Shown here piece after piece: positions 1 through 8,983 of a DNA stretch of 64,000 nt. Location of the stretch: the NCBI RefSeq assembly GCF_000203935.1, contig NC_008577.1, positions 1,984,001 through 2,048,000 on the forward strand, in the 5' to 3' direction. Source of the stretch: Shewanella sp. ANA-3 (GTDB lineage: Bacteria > Pseudomonadota > Gammaproteobacteria > Enterobacterales > Shewanellaceae). The translations under genes and the position numbers were made by a program. A model generated the notes under the pieces. It was given only the letters and a program-made list of their open reading frames with translations, was not told the DNA's origin and did no database searches. How positions within the stretch are numbered: the first letter of the stretch is position 1; each line of letters begins with the position of its first letter.

Positions 1-4
1 TAAT

Positions 5-409
5 ATGTTGATGAAAATAAAGTTGTTTATGTCATTTTTACTGGTGACATTTGCCTTAAGTGGCTGCGTGACGGTTCAACCCGATCCTCCGGTGGTGGTT
101 AATGGGGCGGCGGGCTATTTGGAAAAAATTCTCCTGCCCCAAGGCAGTGAAATTACCATTGCTATTATCGATTTGAACACGCCCGGCGTCATCATTGCCC
201 AAAAGAGCTTTAATATCGCTAGGGCGCCTGTGCCGTTTAAGTTCTTATTACCGGCGAAATCTATCGATAAACGCATTAATTACGGCGTGGTGGCCATGAT
301 CAAGTATCAGGATAAGGTGATTTTTCAAACCTATGACCGCTTCCCTGTGATTAACAATGATAAATACACCACTGAAGTATTGATGAAAGCGGTTCGCACT
401 GAACAGTAG
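5..409 (+). CDS. YbaY/YscW-family lipoprotein
   Basis: A 134-residue small lipoprotein. The N-terminus has a short basic start, a hydrophobic stretch and a lipobox ending LSGC at about residue 21, so the mature protein should be lipid-anchored in the envelope. The rest is a compact beta-rich domain that I recognise as the YbaY/YscW type, a family related to lipoprotein chaperones of type III secretion pilotins but mostly of unknown function. No type III genes are nearby, so a secretion role is not implied. ATG codons at 5 and 11 are both possible starts. The upstream context is cut off by the window edge, so the choice cannot be made. A strong terminator follows. Confidence 0.75.
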   Translation: MLMKIKLFMSFLLVTFALSGCVTVQPDPPVVVNGAAGYLEKILLPQGSEITIAIIDLNTPGVIIAQKSFNIARAPVPFKFLLPAKSIDKRINYGVVAMIKYQDKVIFQTYDRFPVINNDKYTTEVLMKAVRTEQ

Positions 410-457
410 TCGAATGTTTTAAAGCCTATAGGCAGGATGCGTGATTGCATTTTATCG

Positions 458-484
458 AAAAGGGGAGTTAATCCCCTTTTTTAT
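458..484 (+). terminator. Rho-independent terminator
   Basis: A 9-bp perfect stem (AAAAGGGGA at 458-466, TCCCCTTTT at 472-480) with a 5-nt loop and a run of T. It ends the lipoprotein transcript. Confidence 0.85.
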
Positions 485-1097
485 TGCTTGTTTTTCACTC
501 AGCTATTTTTTCAGTTCTGTTATCCGGCGGTCTTACTATTATTGGGTGACCATACTGCGTATTTCGTACAGAGTATTACGTACATTGCGTTTCGTATGAC
601 TGTGACTTAGATAAATAAGTACGACATTCGTTAAATAATATGCCGGTTATTTGTCCATGCAATCATTGAACTCATCACAGCCTTAATTGTGAGAAATTAT
701 GTCTGCTTGAAATAATTTCATTTAAATCTAATCCGTTTCTATCTTGATTTATCAGTTTTGCAAACTGTTAATTATCAATTAAGAAAAGGATTTATTAATG
801 AGTGATAATGAATTTTTTATTTTGCTTTTAAGCACTTGCTAACATTCCTTTTCACAGTGTAAACCATCTGCCATTCCGTTAACCTGTAAGCGATGAATGT
901 TTATTGAGTACGTCATTCTTATTAATTGATTTTATGGGTAATTATTCGGTTAATAAGGTGTTTCAATATGTATCATTGCGTGTTAAAACGCTGCGGTAAA
1001 GTTCTCTCAGTTACAGTCATTTAATGATGTTTCTGTACTGAATAAATATTAAAAATGGAACTTCGGTAGTAATTTTAATATAGCGAAGGAAGCGAAC
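485..1097. other. 613-bp AT-rich intergenic region upstream of the protease
   Basis: No gene of credible length is seen; the only short ORFs are 14 codons at 798 and 18 codons at 968. It probably holds the protease promoter and a long leader. A degenerate direct repeat (TGCGTATTTCGTA at 556 and TGCGTTTCGTA at 586, 30 bp apart) could be a regulator site. No promoter hexamers stand out enough to call. Confidence 0.4.
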
Positions 1098-4000
1098 ATG
1101 AAAACAAAAATTGCACTAGCGGTGTCTATGGCATTGCTGTCGGCTGCGGCAAATGCGCAAACCGTATTATCGCCAACTGGTGAAACGTTACAGTTAGATA
1201 TTCCAGCGGAATTATCAAATGATTCGACCCGAGGTCAATTAACTGCGGTTAACAACCAAGATGTAAAATTTATTCCTGAGCCAGATTTAGCCGAGGGAGA
1301 ATATACCTATATCGTGAGATTACGTGACAGCGCGGTCGCGAATTATCAGGGGGATATTCCAGGCTTTAAGGCCACCAGCCCACAACATGTACAGCCGACC
1401 TCGCAGGCAAAAAGCACAGGTAAGACAGGTAATGTCAAACTTAATGCCGCCGCACCTGAAGTCAAAAATTACGTCAGTTTCCTCAAGGTCAAGCAAGAGC
1501 GCTTTTTAACAAGTGCCAGCGCGGCCATTGGTAGCCGTCTTGAGCCGCTGACCACTTACCAATACGCCATCAACGGTGTTGCCGTGCGTATGACTCAGGC
1601 GCAAGCCATCAAACTGGCCGAATTACCTGAAGTGGTTTATATCGAGCGCGAGAAAGTCGAACAGCTTGAAACCGATGTGAGTCAGGCATTGATCGGCTCC
1701 CCAAAGGTGTGGGACGGTAGTGCAACCGGCACTAAAGCTATGGGGGAAGGCGTGATTGTGGCGATTATCGACTCAGGGATTAACTCTGATCACGCTTCTT
1801 TCGCCGATGTCGGTGAAGATGGTTACGATCACACCAACCCCTTAGGCCAAGGGATTTATGTTGGTGACTGTAAAACCGATTTTGCCAGCATGTGTAATGA
1901 CAAGCTGATTGGTGTGCGCAGCTACCCTGAAATCACCGATGTCTATGATGATGAAAAGGTTTTCGGCGCGACGCCGCCCGCTAAAAACGGCGAAGATTAC
2001 GGTGGTCATGGCTCCCACGTTGCCAGCACCGCGGCAGGAAACATCCTGCTCAATGTTCCTTATGTTGAGGGAGAAGTGGGTAAACTCGAAGGTTCGGGGA
2101 TCCCGACTGGCTTAACGTTTGCGCAAATGTCCGGCGTGGCTCCCCACGCAAACATTATTGCCTATCAAGTCTGTAAGCCTGGCGATCAAGAAGATACTTA
2201 CAATGGCTGTTCAACTGCGCCGATTTTAAAAGCGATTGATGATGCGATTAAAGATGGCGTGGACGTGATCAACTTCTCCATCAGTGGCGGCGGCAATCCA
2301 TGGAACAGCGCGACAGAGCAAGGCTTCTTAGCGGTGCGTAATGCGGGTATTTTTGCTGCGGTTGCGGCGGGTAACACCCGGGCAAACATCGCGCAGGTAC
2401 CTTATTCATCGTCTAAAAACGCACCTTGGTATACCTCGGTGGCTAACTCGACTCACAATCGTGAAGTGGTACGTGAGCTGGAATTTAATGGCAAGACCTT
2501 TGAATTCACCCCAGGCTCTGGCCCTGTGCAAACCGACGTTGTGAAAGGACTGCCCGTATTTGCAGGCGCAGTTGATGCGACCAATGTGGAAGGCTGTAAA
2601 GTATTCCCTGCCGATGCCTTTAAAGACAAGATTGCCGTTATCAAACGCGGTTCATGTGATTTCGCCACTAAAGTATCGGGTGCATTAACGGCGGGCGCTA
2701 AAGCGGTTATCGTGTACAACCGTGATGGTGAAGGCAATGCGCGCTTAACCATGTCGGCATTGGAGAAGTTAAATGTCCCTGCGGTATTTATTGGTAATAC
2801 CGATGGCGTAGCCTTACTCGAGGCCATGGCCGCCAATCCAGCAGTGGAGCTAACCTTAACCCCGACACCGCAAGCGATTAGCCGTGAGGCCGATGTGTTA
2901 TCTGCCAGTTCACTGATTGGCCCAAATGCGACCAATGATGTGATTGTGCCTTCGGTGGCTGCTCCGGGTACGGATATTTACGCTGCTTATGCTGATCAAC
3001 AATTTGGCCATGATAAATCGGGCACAAATCCTGCCGACTTTACCTTAATGTCGGGCACTTCAATGGCAAGCCCGCATGTTGCGGGTGCGGGCTCGCTGTT
3101 AAAGTCACTGCACAAGGATTGGACACCGGACAATATTCGCTCCGCATTAATGTTGACCGCTACGACTGCGCAGGCGATGAAAAAAGCCGATGCTAAAACC
3201 GTTGCCGATCCGTTCGACGTGGGCGCTGGCCGTATACGTGTGGATTTAGCGGCAAAAACGGGTTTAGTGATGGACGAAAGTGCCCTGAACTATGAAATTG
3301 CCAACCCAGTCGTGAACGGCGACCCACGTAAGTTAAACGTGCCCAGCATGGCCGATTCTCGCTGCGTGAATACCTGTACTTGGACCCGTACCGTAACAGC
3401 AACCCAAGATGGTAGTTGGACGGCGAAGGGCCAAGCGGTGACCGATAAGTTAGCATTAACCGTGTCACCTGAAAGCTTTACCCTGAAAAAAGGCGCGAGC
3501 CAAACCATTACCGTGACCGCCGATGTGACACAAGTGGGCGCAGATTGGGGCTTTGGCAACTTAGTGCTCGAGTCGGCAAGCTTCCCAACGGCGACTATGC
3601 CGATTGCCGCTAAGATTGGTAAGCGTAACCTGCCCAATTTAGTGAACATTGAAGCGACCCGTAATGCGGATGAAATCAATCTTGAAGGCTTAAAGGCGGT
3701 GGATTTTGCCAGCGTGGGCGCCGAAGTGACGGGCCTAAAGCTGAGCCAAACCATTGAGTCAAGTGTGAAGCAAGACTCAAACAATGCCTCATACACTGAT
3801 GATCTCGCCGATGGCGTCAAAGTGTTTAAGTTTGACGTGAATGAGAATGCACTGTTCTTCCGTACTTCCATTAGCTACACCACATCCCCTGATCTCGATA
3901 TGTACGTGCTACTCGATAAAAACGATGGCAGCAAACTTGTGCGAGTGGGTTCATCGGCTAAAGACGGTTCAGAGGAAAGTGTCTTACTCAATAATCCGGT

Positions 4001-5000
4001 GAAGGGCAGTTACTATGTGATTGTGCAAAACTACAGCGCCTCATCCGCGACGGCCGATGACGTGTTTGGTTTGAAACAATTGACCTTCTACAACAATGAA
4101 ACCGCAGCGGATAACCTAACGGCGACGCTTTCTGGTGATACTAAAGACTTCGACGTCAAGCTGGCGTGGAAGGATGCGCTCAAAGTGGGTGACGATGGTT
4201 TAGCCATGCTGACCCTCACCACGGGTGATGACAAAGTGGCGCCAGTGAAGTTACCCGTTATCTTTGAACGTGTCGGTGATGATGTGCTATCGCCTCTGGG
4301 CAATGCGCTAAGTGGTCAGTTGACACCGGGCGTTGCTAAGGTGATGAAAACCCGCATCGAAGCCAACAGAACCCAAGAAACGCGTGTGTATAACTTAGAA
4401 GCTATGCTGCCTGAAGGCCATGAAGTGGCTAACATCAGCCATGACGGTAAGCAAGATGGTAATAAGATCACTTGGACGGTCGAGATGCCATCGGGCGCTG
4501 ACGCGAAAGACATCAGCTTTGAGTTGGTTCCACGTAAGGCGAGTGTCGATAATCAGTTAAGCCTGACAAACAAGGTCAACAATGCCTCGTCAGAAACCCT
4601 GACTCAAAGTTACCAGTTTGATGTGTCTGAAGTGGCGCCAGTTGCTAAGGTTGAAGCGCCAACCACAGTCCAAGAAGGTAAGCCGCTGTTTATCGATGCG
4701 AGCAAATCATCGGATGCGAACAATGATCCGCTGACCTACAAGTGGACGCAGTTAGGTGGCACCAGCTTTAATTTTGACCCCACGGCGGCCAAATTAAACT
4801 TAGTGGCGCCAAGTGTGAATGGTGCGGCGCAAACCGTGTCATTCCAACTGACGGTATCCGATAACCACGGCAACAGCGATTCGAGCTTAGTTTCGGTATC
4901 GATTACCGATACTCCGCCGAAGAAGGATGACGGTGGTGCTTTAGGCTGGTTAAGTTTATTACTGCTGCCATTTGCTTTTGGTCGCCGTAAACAGCGTTAA
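1098..5000 (+). CDS. Secreted S8 (subtilisin-like) serine protease with GlyGly-CTERM
   Basis: A 1300-residue exported protease. There is a Sec signal peptide (about residues 1-20, ending ANA), then an I9-type inhibitory propeptide (about 65-185). The S8 catalytic domain has Asp225 (AIIDSGIN), His304 (GGHGSH), oxyanion Asn426 (AAGN) and Ser655 (SGTSMASPH). A PA (protease-associated) insert lies at about 475-590. The long C-terminal part has beta-rich domains, including a PPC-like segment and a PKD/cadherin-like segment at about 1185-1270. It ends with a linker, a Gly-rich start of a hydrophobic helix and a basic tail (FGRRKQR), the layout of a GlyGly-CTERM signal processed by rhombosortase. 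The protein probably passes through type II secretion and is anchored or released at the surface; that is inference from the family. The AGGAAG ribosome site at about 1086 supports the start. Confidence 0.93.
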   Translation: MKTKIALAVSMALLSAAANAQTVLSPTGETLQLDIPAELSNDSTRGQLTAVNNQDVKFIPEPDLAEGEYTYIVRLRDSAVANYQGDIPGFKATSPQHVQPTSQAKSTGKTGNVKLNAAAPEVKNYVSFLKVKQERFLTSASAAIGSRLEPLTTYQYAINGVAVRMTQAQAIKLAELPEVVYIEREKVEQLETDVSQALIGSPKVWDGSATGTKAMGEGVIVAIIDSGINSDHASFADVGEDGYDHTNPLGQGIYVGDCKTDFASMCNDKLIGVRSYPEITDVYDDEKVFGATPPAKNGEDYGGHGSHVASTAAGNILLNVPYVEGEVGKLEGSGIPTGLTFAQMSGVAPHANIIAYQVCKPGDQEDTYNGCSTAPILKAIDDAIKDGVDVINFSISGGGNPWNSATEQGFLAVRNAGIFAAVAAGNTRANIAQVPYSSSKNAPWYTSVANSTHNREVVRELEFNGKTFEFTPGSGPVQTDVVKGLPVFAGAVDATNVEGCKVFPADAFKDKIAVIKRGSCDFATKVSGALTAGAKAVIVYNRDGEGNARLTMSALEKLNVPAVFIGNTDGVALLEAMAANPAVELTLTPTPQAISREADVLSASSLIGPNATNDVIVPSVAAPGTDIYAAYADQQFGHDKSGTNPADFTLMSGTSMASPHVAGAGSLLKSLHKDWTPDNIRSALMLTATTAQAMKKADAKTVADPFDVGAGRIRVDLAAKTGLVMDESALNYEIANPVVNGDPRKLNVPSMADSRCVNTCTWTRTVTATQDGSWTAKGQAVTDKLALTVSPESFTLKKGASQTITVTADVTQVGADWGFGNLVLESASFPTATMPIAAKIGKRNLPNLVNIEATRNADEINLEGLKAVDFASVGAEVTGLKLSQTIESSVKQDSNNASYTDDLADGVKVFKFDVNENALFFRTSISYTTSPDLDMYVLLDKNDGSKLVRVGSSAKDGSEESVLLNNPVKGSYYVIVQNYSASSATADDVFGLKQLTFYNNETAADNLTATLSGDTKDFDVKLAWKDALKVGDDGLAMLTLTTGDDKVAPVKLPVIFERVGDDVLSPLGNALSGQLTPGVAKVMKTRIEANRTQETRVYNLEAMLPEGHEVANISHDGKQDGNKITWTVEMPSGADAKDISFELVPRKASVDNQLSLTNKVNNASSETLTQSYQFDVSEVAPVAKVEAPTTVQEGKPLFIDASKSSDANNDPLTYKWTQLGGTSFNFDPTAAKLNLVAPSVNGAAQTVSFQLTVSDNHGNSDSSLVSVSITDTPPKKDDGGALGWLSLLLLPFAFGRRKQR

Positions 5001-5046
5001 TCTGCGACGAGTAAAATGATTTCACCTAAACGTTAGGTGACGCATT

Positions 5047-5075
5047 AAAAGGGCCGAGCAATCGGCCCTTTTTAT
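5047..5075. terminator. Bidirectional Rho-independent terminator
   Basis: An 11-bp perfect stem (AAAAGGGCCGA at 5047-5057, TCGGCCCTTTT at 5062-5072) with loop gcaa. A/T runs on both sides let it serve the protease (+) and the LysR gene (-), which converge here. Confidence 0.85.
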
Positions 5076-5084
5076 TGCTTTGTG

Positions 5085-5966
5085 TTAACGGTTTTTCATT
5101 AAAAATTCCACAAAGGCGCGGTCGGCTTGGCTGACGGGGCGCTGCTTTTTCCACGCGATATGCAGATTTAAAAACACCGGTGGGTCAAAGGGTTTGGCGA
5201 GAATGTCGTCTTTTGGACTGATGGCCATTTCGAGCACGCTAGTAATACCAAATCCCTGTGACACAATCTGTTTGATTAAGTTAATCAGGTTGGTCTCAAA
5301 GGCAATATTGGGCTTTTTACCCAGCTCTTTGGCCTGGGAGAGGATCCATTCCCGGTGGAAATAGCCAGTTTTAAACATCACTAATTCATGGTCAAAGAAG
5401 TCGTTGAGGCTGACGGCAGGATGATCGGCGAGCGGGTGCTCGGCGCCCATGGCGATCACCATCTGTTCACGGATCAATAATTGGCTATCGAAGTCACTCT
5501 GTAAATCTTGGGCGGTAATGATGGCGATATCTACTTCTTCCTGCTGTAACATCCGCAGCGCGTCACGGGTACCGCCTTCAAACAGTGAGAGCTTTAGCTC
5601 GGGATATTGATGGCGAAACGCCATGAGACGAGAGGGCAGATAGAAGGAGCCCAGCATGCCCGGCACCGCTATCCGCACTTCCCCTGAGGTGAGATTCGCC
5701 ATGGCGCGGATTTGCGCTTCGGCCTGTTTGATTTGTTTTAGGATCAAAGTGGCATGTTGATGCAGCACTAATCCTTCGGCGGTGAGCGCGAGGTGCTTGT
5801 CATTCTTATTGCTGGTGCGATTAATCAGTGTCACTCCAAGCGACTGCTCAAGCCGTTTAATGCTTTGGCTTAGGGCCGGCTGCGCCATATTGAGCTTCTT
5901 GGCCGCCGCGGTAAAACTGCCGGTATTGGCCAGCGCATCTAAATGTTTAAGTTGGCGTATATCCAT
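5085..5966 (-). CDS. LysR-family transcriptional regulator
   Basis: A 293-residue regulator of typical LysR length. The N-terminal winged helix-turn-helix (about residues 1-60) carries the family signature around AAAKKLNMAQPALSQSIKRL. The remainder is a periplasmic-binding-protein-like effector domain with the usual GEVRIAVPG start at about residue 92. It is divergent from an MFS transporter gene, the classic arrangement in which the regulator controls both itself and the transporter through the shared spacer. The inducer is unknown. It converges on the protease gene at a shared terminator. Confidence 0.9.
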   Translation of the reverse strand: MDIRQLKHLDALANTGSFTAAAKKLNMAQPALSQSIKRLEQSLGVTLINRTSNKNDKHLALTAEGLVLHQHATLILKQIKQAEAQIRAMANLTSGEVRIAVPGMLGSFYLPSRLMAFRHQYPELKLSLFEGGTRDALRMLQQEEVDIAIITAQDLQSDFDSQLLIREQMVIAMGAEHPLADHPAVSLNDFFDHELVMFKTGYFHREWILSQAKELGKKPNIAFETNLINLIKQIVSQGFGITSVLEMAISPKDDILAKPFDPPVFLNLHIAWKKQRPVSQADRAFVEFLMKNR

Positions 5967-5992
5967 GATGATTCATCTTTTATGCTGGATGG

Positions 5993-6045
5993 TACTTATG
6001 CTCAAGCGCACTTATGCACGATTATTCTTATGCTTGAGGGCACTG
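5993..6045. promoter_or_regulatory. Candidate LysR operator in the LysR/MFS divergent spacer
   Basis: Three copies of CTTATGC (starting near 5995, 6011 and 6027) sit in a spacer of about 210 bp. An inverted repeat CTCAAGC (6001-6007) / GCTTGAG (6032-6038) is interleaved with them. Position and symmetry suit a LysR-type binding region, but no assay or alignment supports it here. Confidence 0.4.
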
Positions 6046-6178
6046 TGCTTTAAGGGTTAATAATGCGCTACAACCCTGTACTGTCGTATCTCGCATTGCT
6101 TGGCCGATAACAGGGTGTATCGCAACTGTTAGCTATAACAAAAATCAATAATTTCAATATAAATTATCTATTATTGTT

Positions 6179-7489
6179 ATGTTATGCCCAGTGCTAATCT
6201 TTGTCTATCCTGAGTGTGATGCGTTATCGAGGCCAAAAGTGCAAGCCGTGTTAGACACTATTATCGACAGTAAACAACGTGATACCCGACTGATGTGGGC
6301 CCTGTGTGTGGCTTCCGTGGTGGTGTATATCAATCTGTATTTGATGCAGGGCATGTTACCGCTGATCGCCGAGCATTTTGCGGTATCGGGCTCTAAGGCA
6401 ACGCTTATCCTTTCGGTCACCAGCTTTTCGCTGGCGTTTTCGCTGTTAATTTATGCGGTTGTGTCCGACAGAATTGGCCGCCACACGCCGATTGTCGTGA
6501 GTCTCTGGCTACTGGCGCTGTCGAATCTGCTGTTGATTTGGGCTGGGGATTTTAATGCTCTTGTCTACGTCCGCTTTTTACAGGGCGTGCTGTTAGCGGC
6601 GGTGCCCGCCATTGCCATGGCCTATTTTAAGGAGCAACTCTCGCCAAGCACTATGCTCAAAGCCGCGGGTATTTATATCATGGCCAACAGTATCGGCGGG
6701 ATTGTCGGTCGGTTACTGGGCGGGGTGATGTCGCAGTTTTTATCTTGGCAAGAGTCCATGTGGCTGCTGTTTTTAGTTACGCTTGCGGGCGTTGCCTTAA
6801 CCAGTTATTTATTGCCTTCTGGCGCCGATGCGCAGGCGGTATCGGGCGGACAAACCACCTCGCCAACACTGTCAAAACGGGCACGTTTATTACAGGATAT
6901 TTATGGCTTTAGCCATCACCTAACCGATCCACAGATGCGTTTAGCCTATGCCATCGGTGGGATCACTTTTATGATGATGGTGAATCAATTTAGCTTTATT
7001 CAGCTGCATTTGATGGCCGCACCTTACGAGTGGAGCCGTTTCCAAGCGACGTTGATCTTCCTGTGTTATTCCAGTGGTACCGTGGCTTCTTATTTTACTG
7101 CCAAGTGGCTGGCCAAATTTGGTCAGCACAAGTTATATCAATGGTCTTGGTGCTTGATGTTACTGGGCAGTTTATTGACCCTGTTTGATACGCCAGTCAC
7201 GATTAGCCTAGGCTTTTTGATGACGGCCTGTGGCTTCTTCTTAACCCACAGCTGCTGTAACTCCTTTGTGGCGATGCGCGCAAGCCGTGACCGCGCTAAA
7301 GCCACCTCGCTGTATTTATGTTGCTATTACTTAGGCGCCGCGCTGGGCGGGCCTTACCTGATGCTATTTTGGCATAAAGCCGAGTGGCAGGGAGTGGTGA
7401 TGGGATCATTAACTCTCCTTGCATTAATCGCCTTAGCTATCGGTCGATTGCGTTATCACCAGACCCAGATGAGCCGCGTGACGCTCTAG
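6179..7489 (+). CDS. MFS transporter, YnfM-like
   Basis: A major facilitator superfamily permease of up to 436 residues with about 12 predicted membrane segments. The loop after the second helix carries the MFS signature SDRIGRH at about residue 96. The overall pattern, including a long loop between helices 6 and 7 (about residues 215-250), resembles the YnfM/AraJ-type drug or metabolite exporters; the substrate cannot be read from sequence. The first 20-odd residues are poorly hydrophobic and unusual for the family. An in-frame GTG at 6248 would give a more typical N-terminus, so the start is uncertain. It is divergent from a LysR regulator and followed by a terminator. Confidence 0.85.
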   Translation: MLCPVLIFVYPECDALSRPKVQAVLDTIIDSKQRDTRLMWALCVASVVVYINLYLMQGMLPLIAEHFAVSGSKATLILSVTSFSLAFSLLIYAVVSDRIGRHTPIVVSLWLLALSNLLLIWAGDFNALVYVRFLQGVLLAAVPAIAMAYFKEQLSPSTMLKAAGIYIMANSIGGIVGRLLGGVMSQFLSWQESMWLLFLVTLAGVALTSYLLPSGADAQAVSGGQTTSPTLSKRARLLQDIYGFSHHLTDPQMRLAYAIGGITFMMMVNQFSFIQLHLMAAPYEWSRFQATLIFLCYSSGTVASYFTAKWLAKFGQHKLYQWSWCLMLLGSLLTLFDTPVTISLGFLMTACGFFLTHSCCNSFVAMRASRDRAKATSLYLCCYYLGAALGGPYLMLFWHKAEWQGVVMGSLTLLALIALAIGRLRYHQTQMSRVTL

Positions 7490-7546
7490 TTTGCTAGGCC
7501 CGTTGGCGCAGCTCTTCGCCACAGATTCAATATTTGATGAACGCTT

Positions 7547-7574
7547 AGGCCAACGACTCCCCGTTGGCCTTTTT
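7547..7574 (+). terminator. Rho-independent terminator
   Basis: Stem AGGCCAAC (7547-7554) / GTTGGCCT (7563-7570), then a T run. It ends the MFS transcript. The following stretch to 7819 shows no gene and should hold the promoter of the hydrolase unit. Confidence 0.75.
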
Positions 7575-7819
7575 GTACACCTAATTTGCCCTTGCGGGTA
7601 TTCGCGTTAAACCGATACATACAGCCGAGCGCGACATTTCTGCTGCCTTATCGGGCATTCATTTCCTCATCTCTCATTGCGCAATTTCCGCATTTTTGGA
7701 GTTTTAGGCAAGTAACCACGAGTTTCATGGCTTCAATATTGTGGTCGTTTTGTCGACAATTTCAGCATGAGTTGCCATGGCATTTAACGCATATCGCCTA
7801 AGCCCATTAAGGACTGAAT

Positions 7820-7969
7820 ATGAAAACATCGAACGGTGCATTGTCTTTGGCGGTATTGCTGATCTCGGCATTGTTGATAAATACCAGCTTGTCGGCCTTT
7901 GCGGCAACATCGGGCCATCATGGTGATTTATCCCATGGTGCTAACAATTTTATCGGAGTGAAACCCTGA
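7820..7969 (+). CDS. 49-residue ORF with a signal peptide, just upstream of the hydrolase
   Basis: A short ORF with a good ribosome site (AAGGA, 6 nt before the ATG). It encodes a clear Sec signal peptide (basic start, hydrophobic core, cleavage after SAFA at about residue 28) and then only about 21 residues rich in His and Gly, ending FIGVKP. It stops 2 nt before the ATG of the alpha/beta hydrolase and is in a different frame. I recall related hydrolases that carry an exported N-terminal leader ending in a similar spacer, so this may be the detached leader of a once-secreted hydrolase. It could also be a real small periplasmic peptide translationally coupled to the hydrolase. Which holds is not settled by the sequence. 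Confidence 0.5.
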   Translation: MKTSNGALSLAVLLISALLINTSLSAFAATSGHHGDLSHGANNFIGVKP

Positions 7970-7971
7970 CT

Positions 7972-8889
7972 ATGCAAAAAGTAACTTTTCCAAATCAATA
8001 CAAGATGAATGTCACGGGCAATCTTTATTTGCCTAAGGATATGAAGGCTGGCGAAAAACGCGCCGCCATTATCGTAGGCCACCCTATGGGTGCGGTAAAA
8101 GAACAAAGCGCCGTGCTCTATGCCCAGCAACTGGCCGAGCGTGGCTTTGTAACCCTTGCCATCGACTTATCCTTCTGGGGTGAGAGTGAGGGCAATCCCC
8201 GCAATGCCGTGCTGCCGGACATGTACGCTGAAGACTTTAGCGCTGCAGTAGACTTTCTGGGCACTAGCGAGTTTGCCGACAGAGAGCGCATTGGCGTGCT
8301 CGGGATCTGTGGCAGCGGTAGTTTTGCCATTAGCGCCGCGAAAATTGATCCACGCATGAAAGCCATTGCCACCGTCAGCATGTATGACATGGGCGGATTT
8401 AGCCGTCATCTCTATGGCAAGTCGTTGACCTTAGCGCAGCGCCAACAAATGATCGCCGAGGCGGCCGCGCAGCGTTATGTGGAGTTTAGCGGCGGTCAAA
8501 CCCAATACACCGGCGGTACGCCCCATGAAATCGATGAAAACTCTCACCCCATTGCTAAGGAGTTTTATGATTTCTATCGCACCCCTAGGGGAGAGTTTAC
8601 GCCAGCGGGATCATCGCCTGAGCTGACGACGCATCCGACCCTAAGCAGTAACACTAAGTTTATGAATTTCTATCCATTTAACGATATTGAGTCTATTTCT
8701 CCGCGCCCCTTGTTATTTGTTGCTGGCGATGAAGCGCACTCACTGGAGTTTAGCCAAGAAGCCTACAGCCTCGCAGCGGAGCCTAAAGAACTCTATCTGG
8801 TAAAAGGTGCTGGCCATGTTGACTTGTATGACAGAGTGAAGCTGATCCCCTTCGATAAGTTGACGCAGTTTTTCACTCAATATCTGTAA
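7972..8889 (+). CDS. Alpha/beta hydrolase
   Basis: A 305-residue protein of the alpha/beta hydrolase fold, close to the YcjY / dienelactone-hydrolase-like group. The nucleophile elbow is G-I-C-G-S-G (about residues 108-113), which places a Ser, with a Cys nearby, at the active-site turn. An HPMGAVKEQ motif sits in the oxyanion region at about residue 43, and the catalytic His is in GAGHVDLYD near the C-terminus. The substrate is unknown. No signal peptide is present on this ORF, but a signal-peptide ORF ends 2 nt upstream. A GGAG about 13 nt before the ATG could serve for translation. It is followed at about 95 bp by an alcohol dehydrogenase gene on the same strand. Confidence 0.88.
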   Translation: MQKVTFPNQYKMNVTGNLYLPKDMKAGEKRAAIIVGHPMGAVKEQSAVLYAQQLAERGFVTLAIDLSFWGESEGNPRNAVLPDMYAEDFSAAVDFLGTSEFADRERIGVLGICGSGSFAISAAKIDPRMKAIATVSMYDMGGFSRHLYGKSLTLAQRQQMIAEAAAQRYVEFSGGQTQYTGGTPHEIDENSHPIAKEFYDFYRTPRGEFTPAGSSPELTTHPTLSSNTKFMNFYPFNDIESISPRPLLFVAGDEAHSLEFSQEAYSLAAEPKELYLVKGAGHVDLYDRVKLIPFDKLTQFFTQYL

Positions 8890-8900
8890 TTTAGCTCATG

Positions 8901-8961
8901 GGCCAGCGCTTTTGCTGGCCTTGATTCGTTTTCGCAGAAGCGTGTCATTTTACGTTTCTGC
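8901..8961 (+). other. Two hairpins between the hydrolase and alcohol dehydrogenase genes
   Basis: The first is GGCCAGC (8901-8907) / GCTGGCC (8914-8920), followed by a broken T run, so it could be a leaky terminator. The second is a 10-bp stem with one wobble pair, at 8934-8943 and 8952-8961, in the leader of the dehydrogenase gene. Together they suggest partial termination or mRNA processing rather than simple co-transcription. Confidence 0.4.
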
Positions 8962-8983
8962 CTCAATCCACAGGGGATGAAAT

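Noticed and set aside
2453..2935. Long minus-strand open frames inside the protease gene (also 3290-3871)
   Set aside because: They are shadows of the strongly supported plus-strand subtilase, with no ribosome site, signal or family feature.
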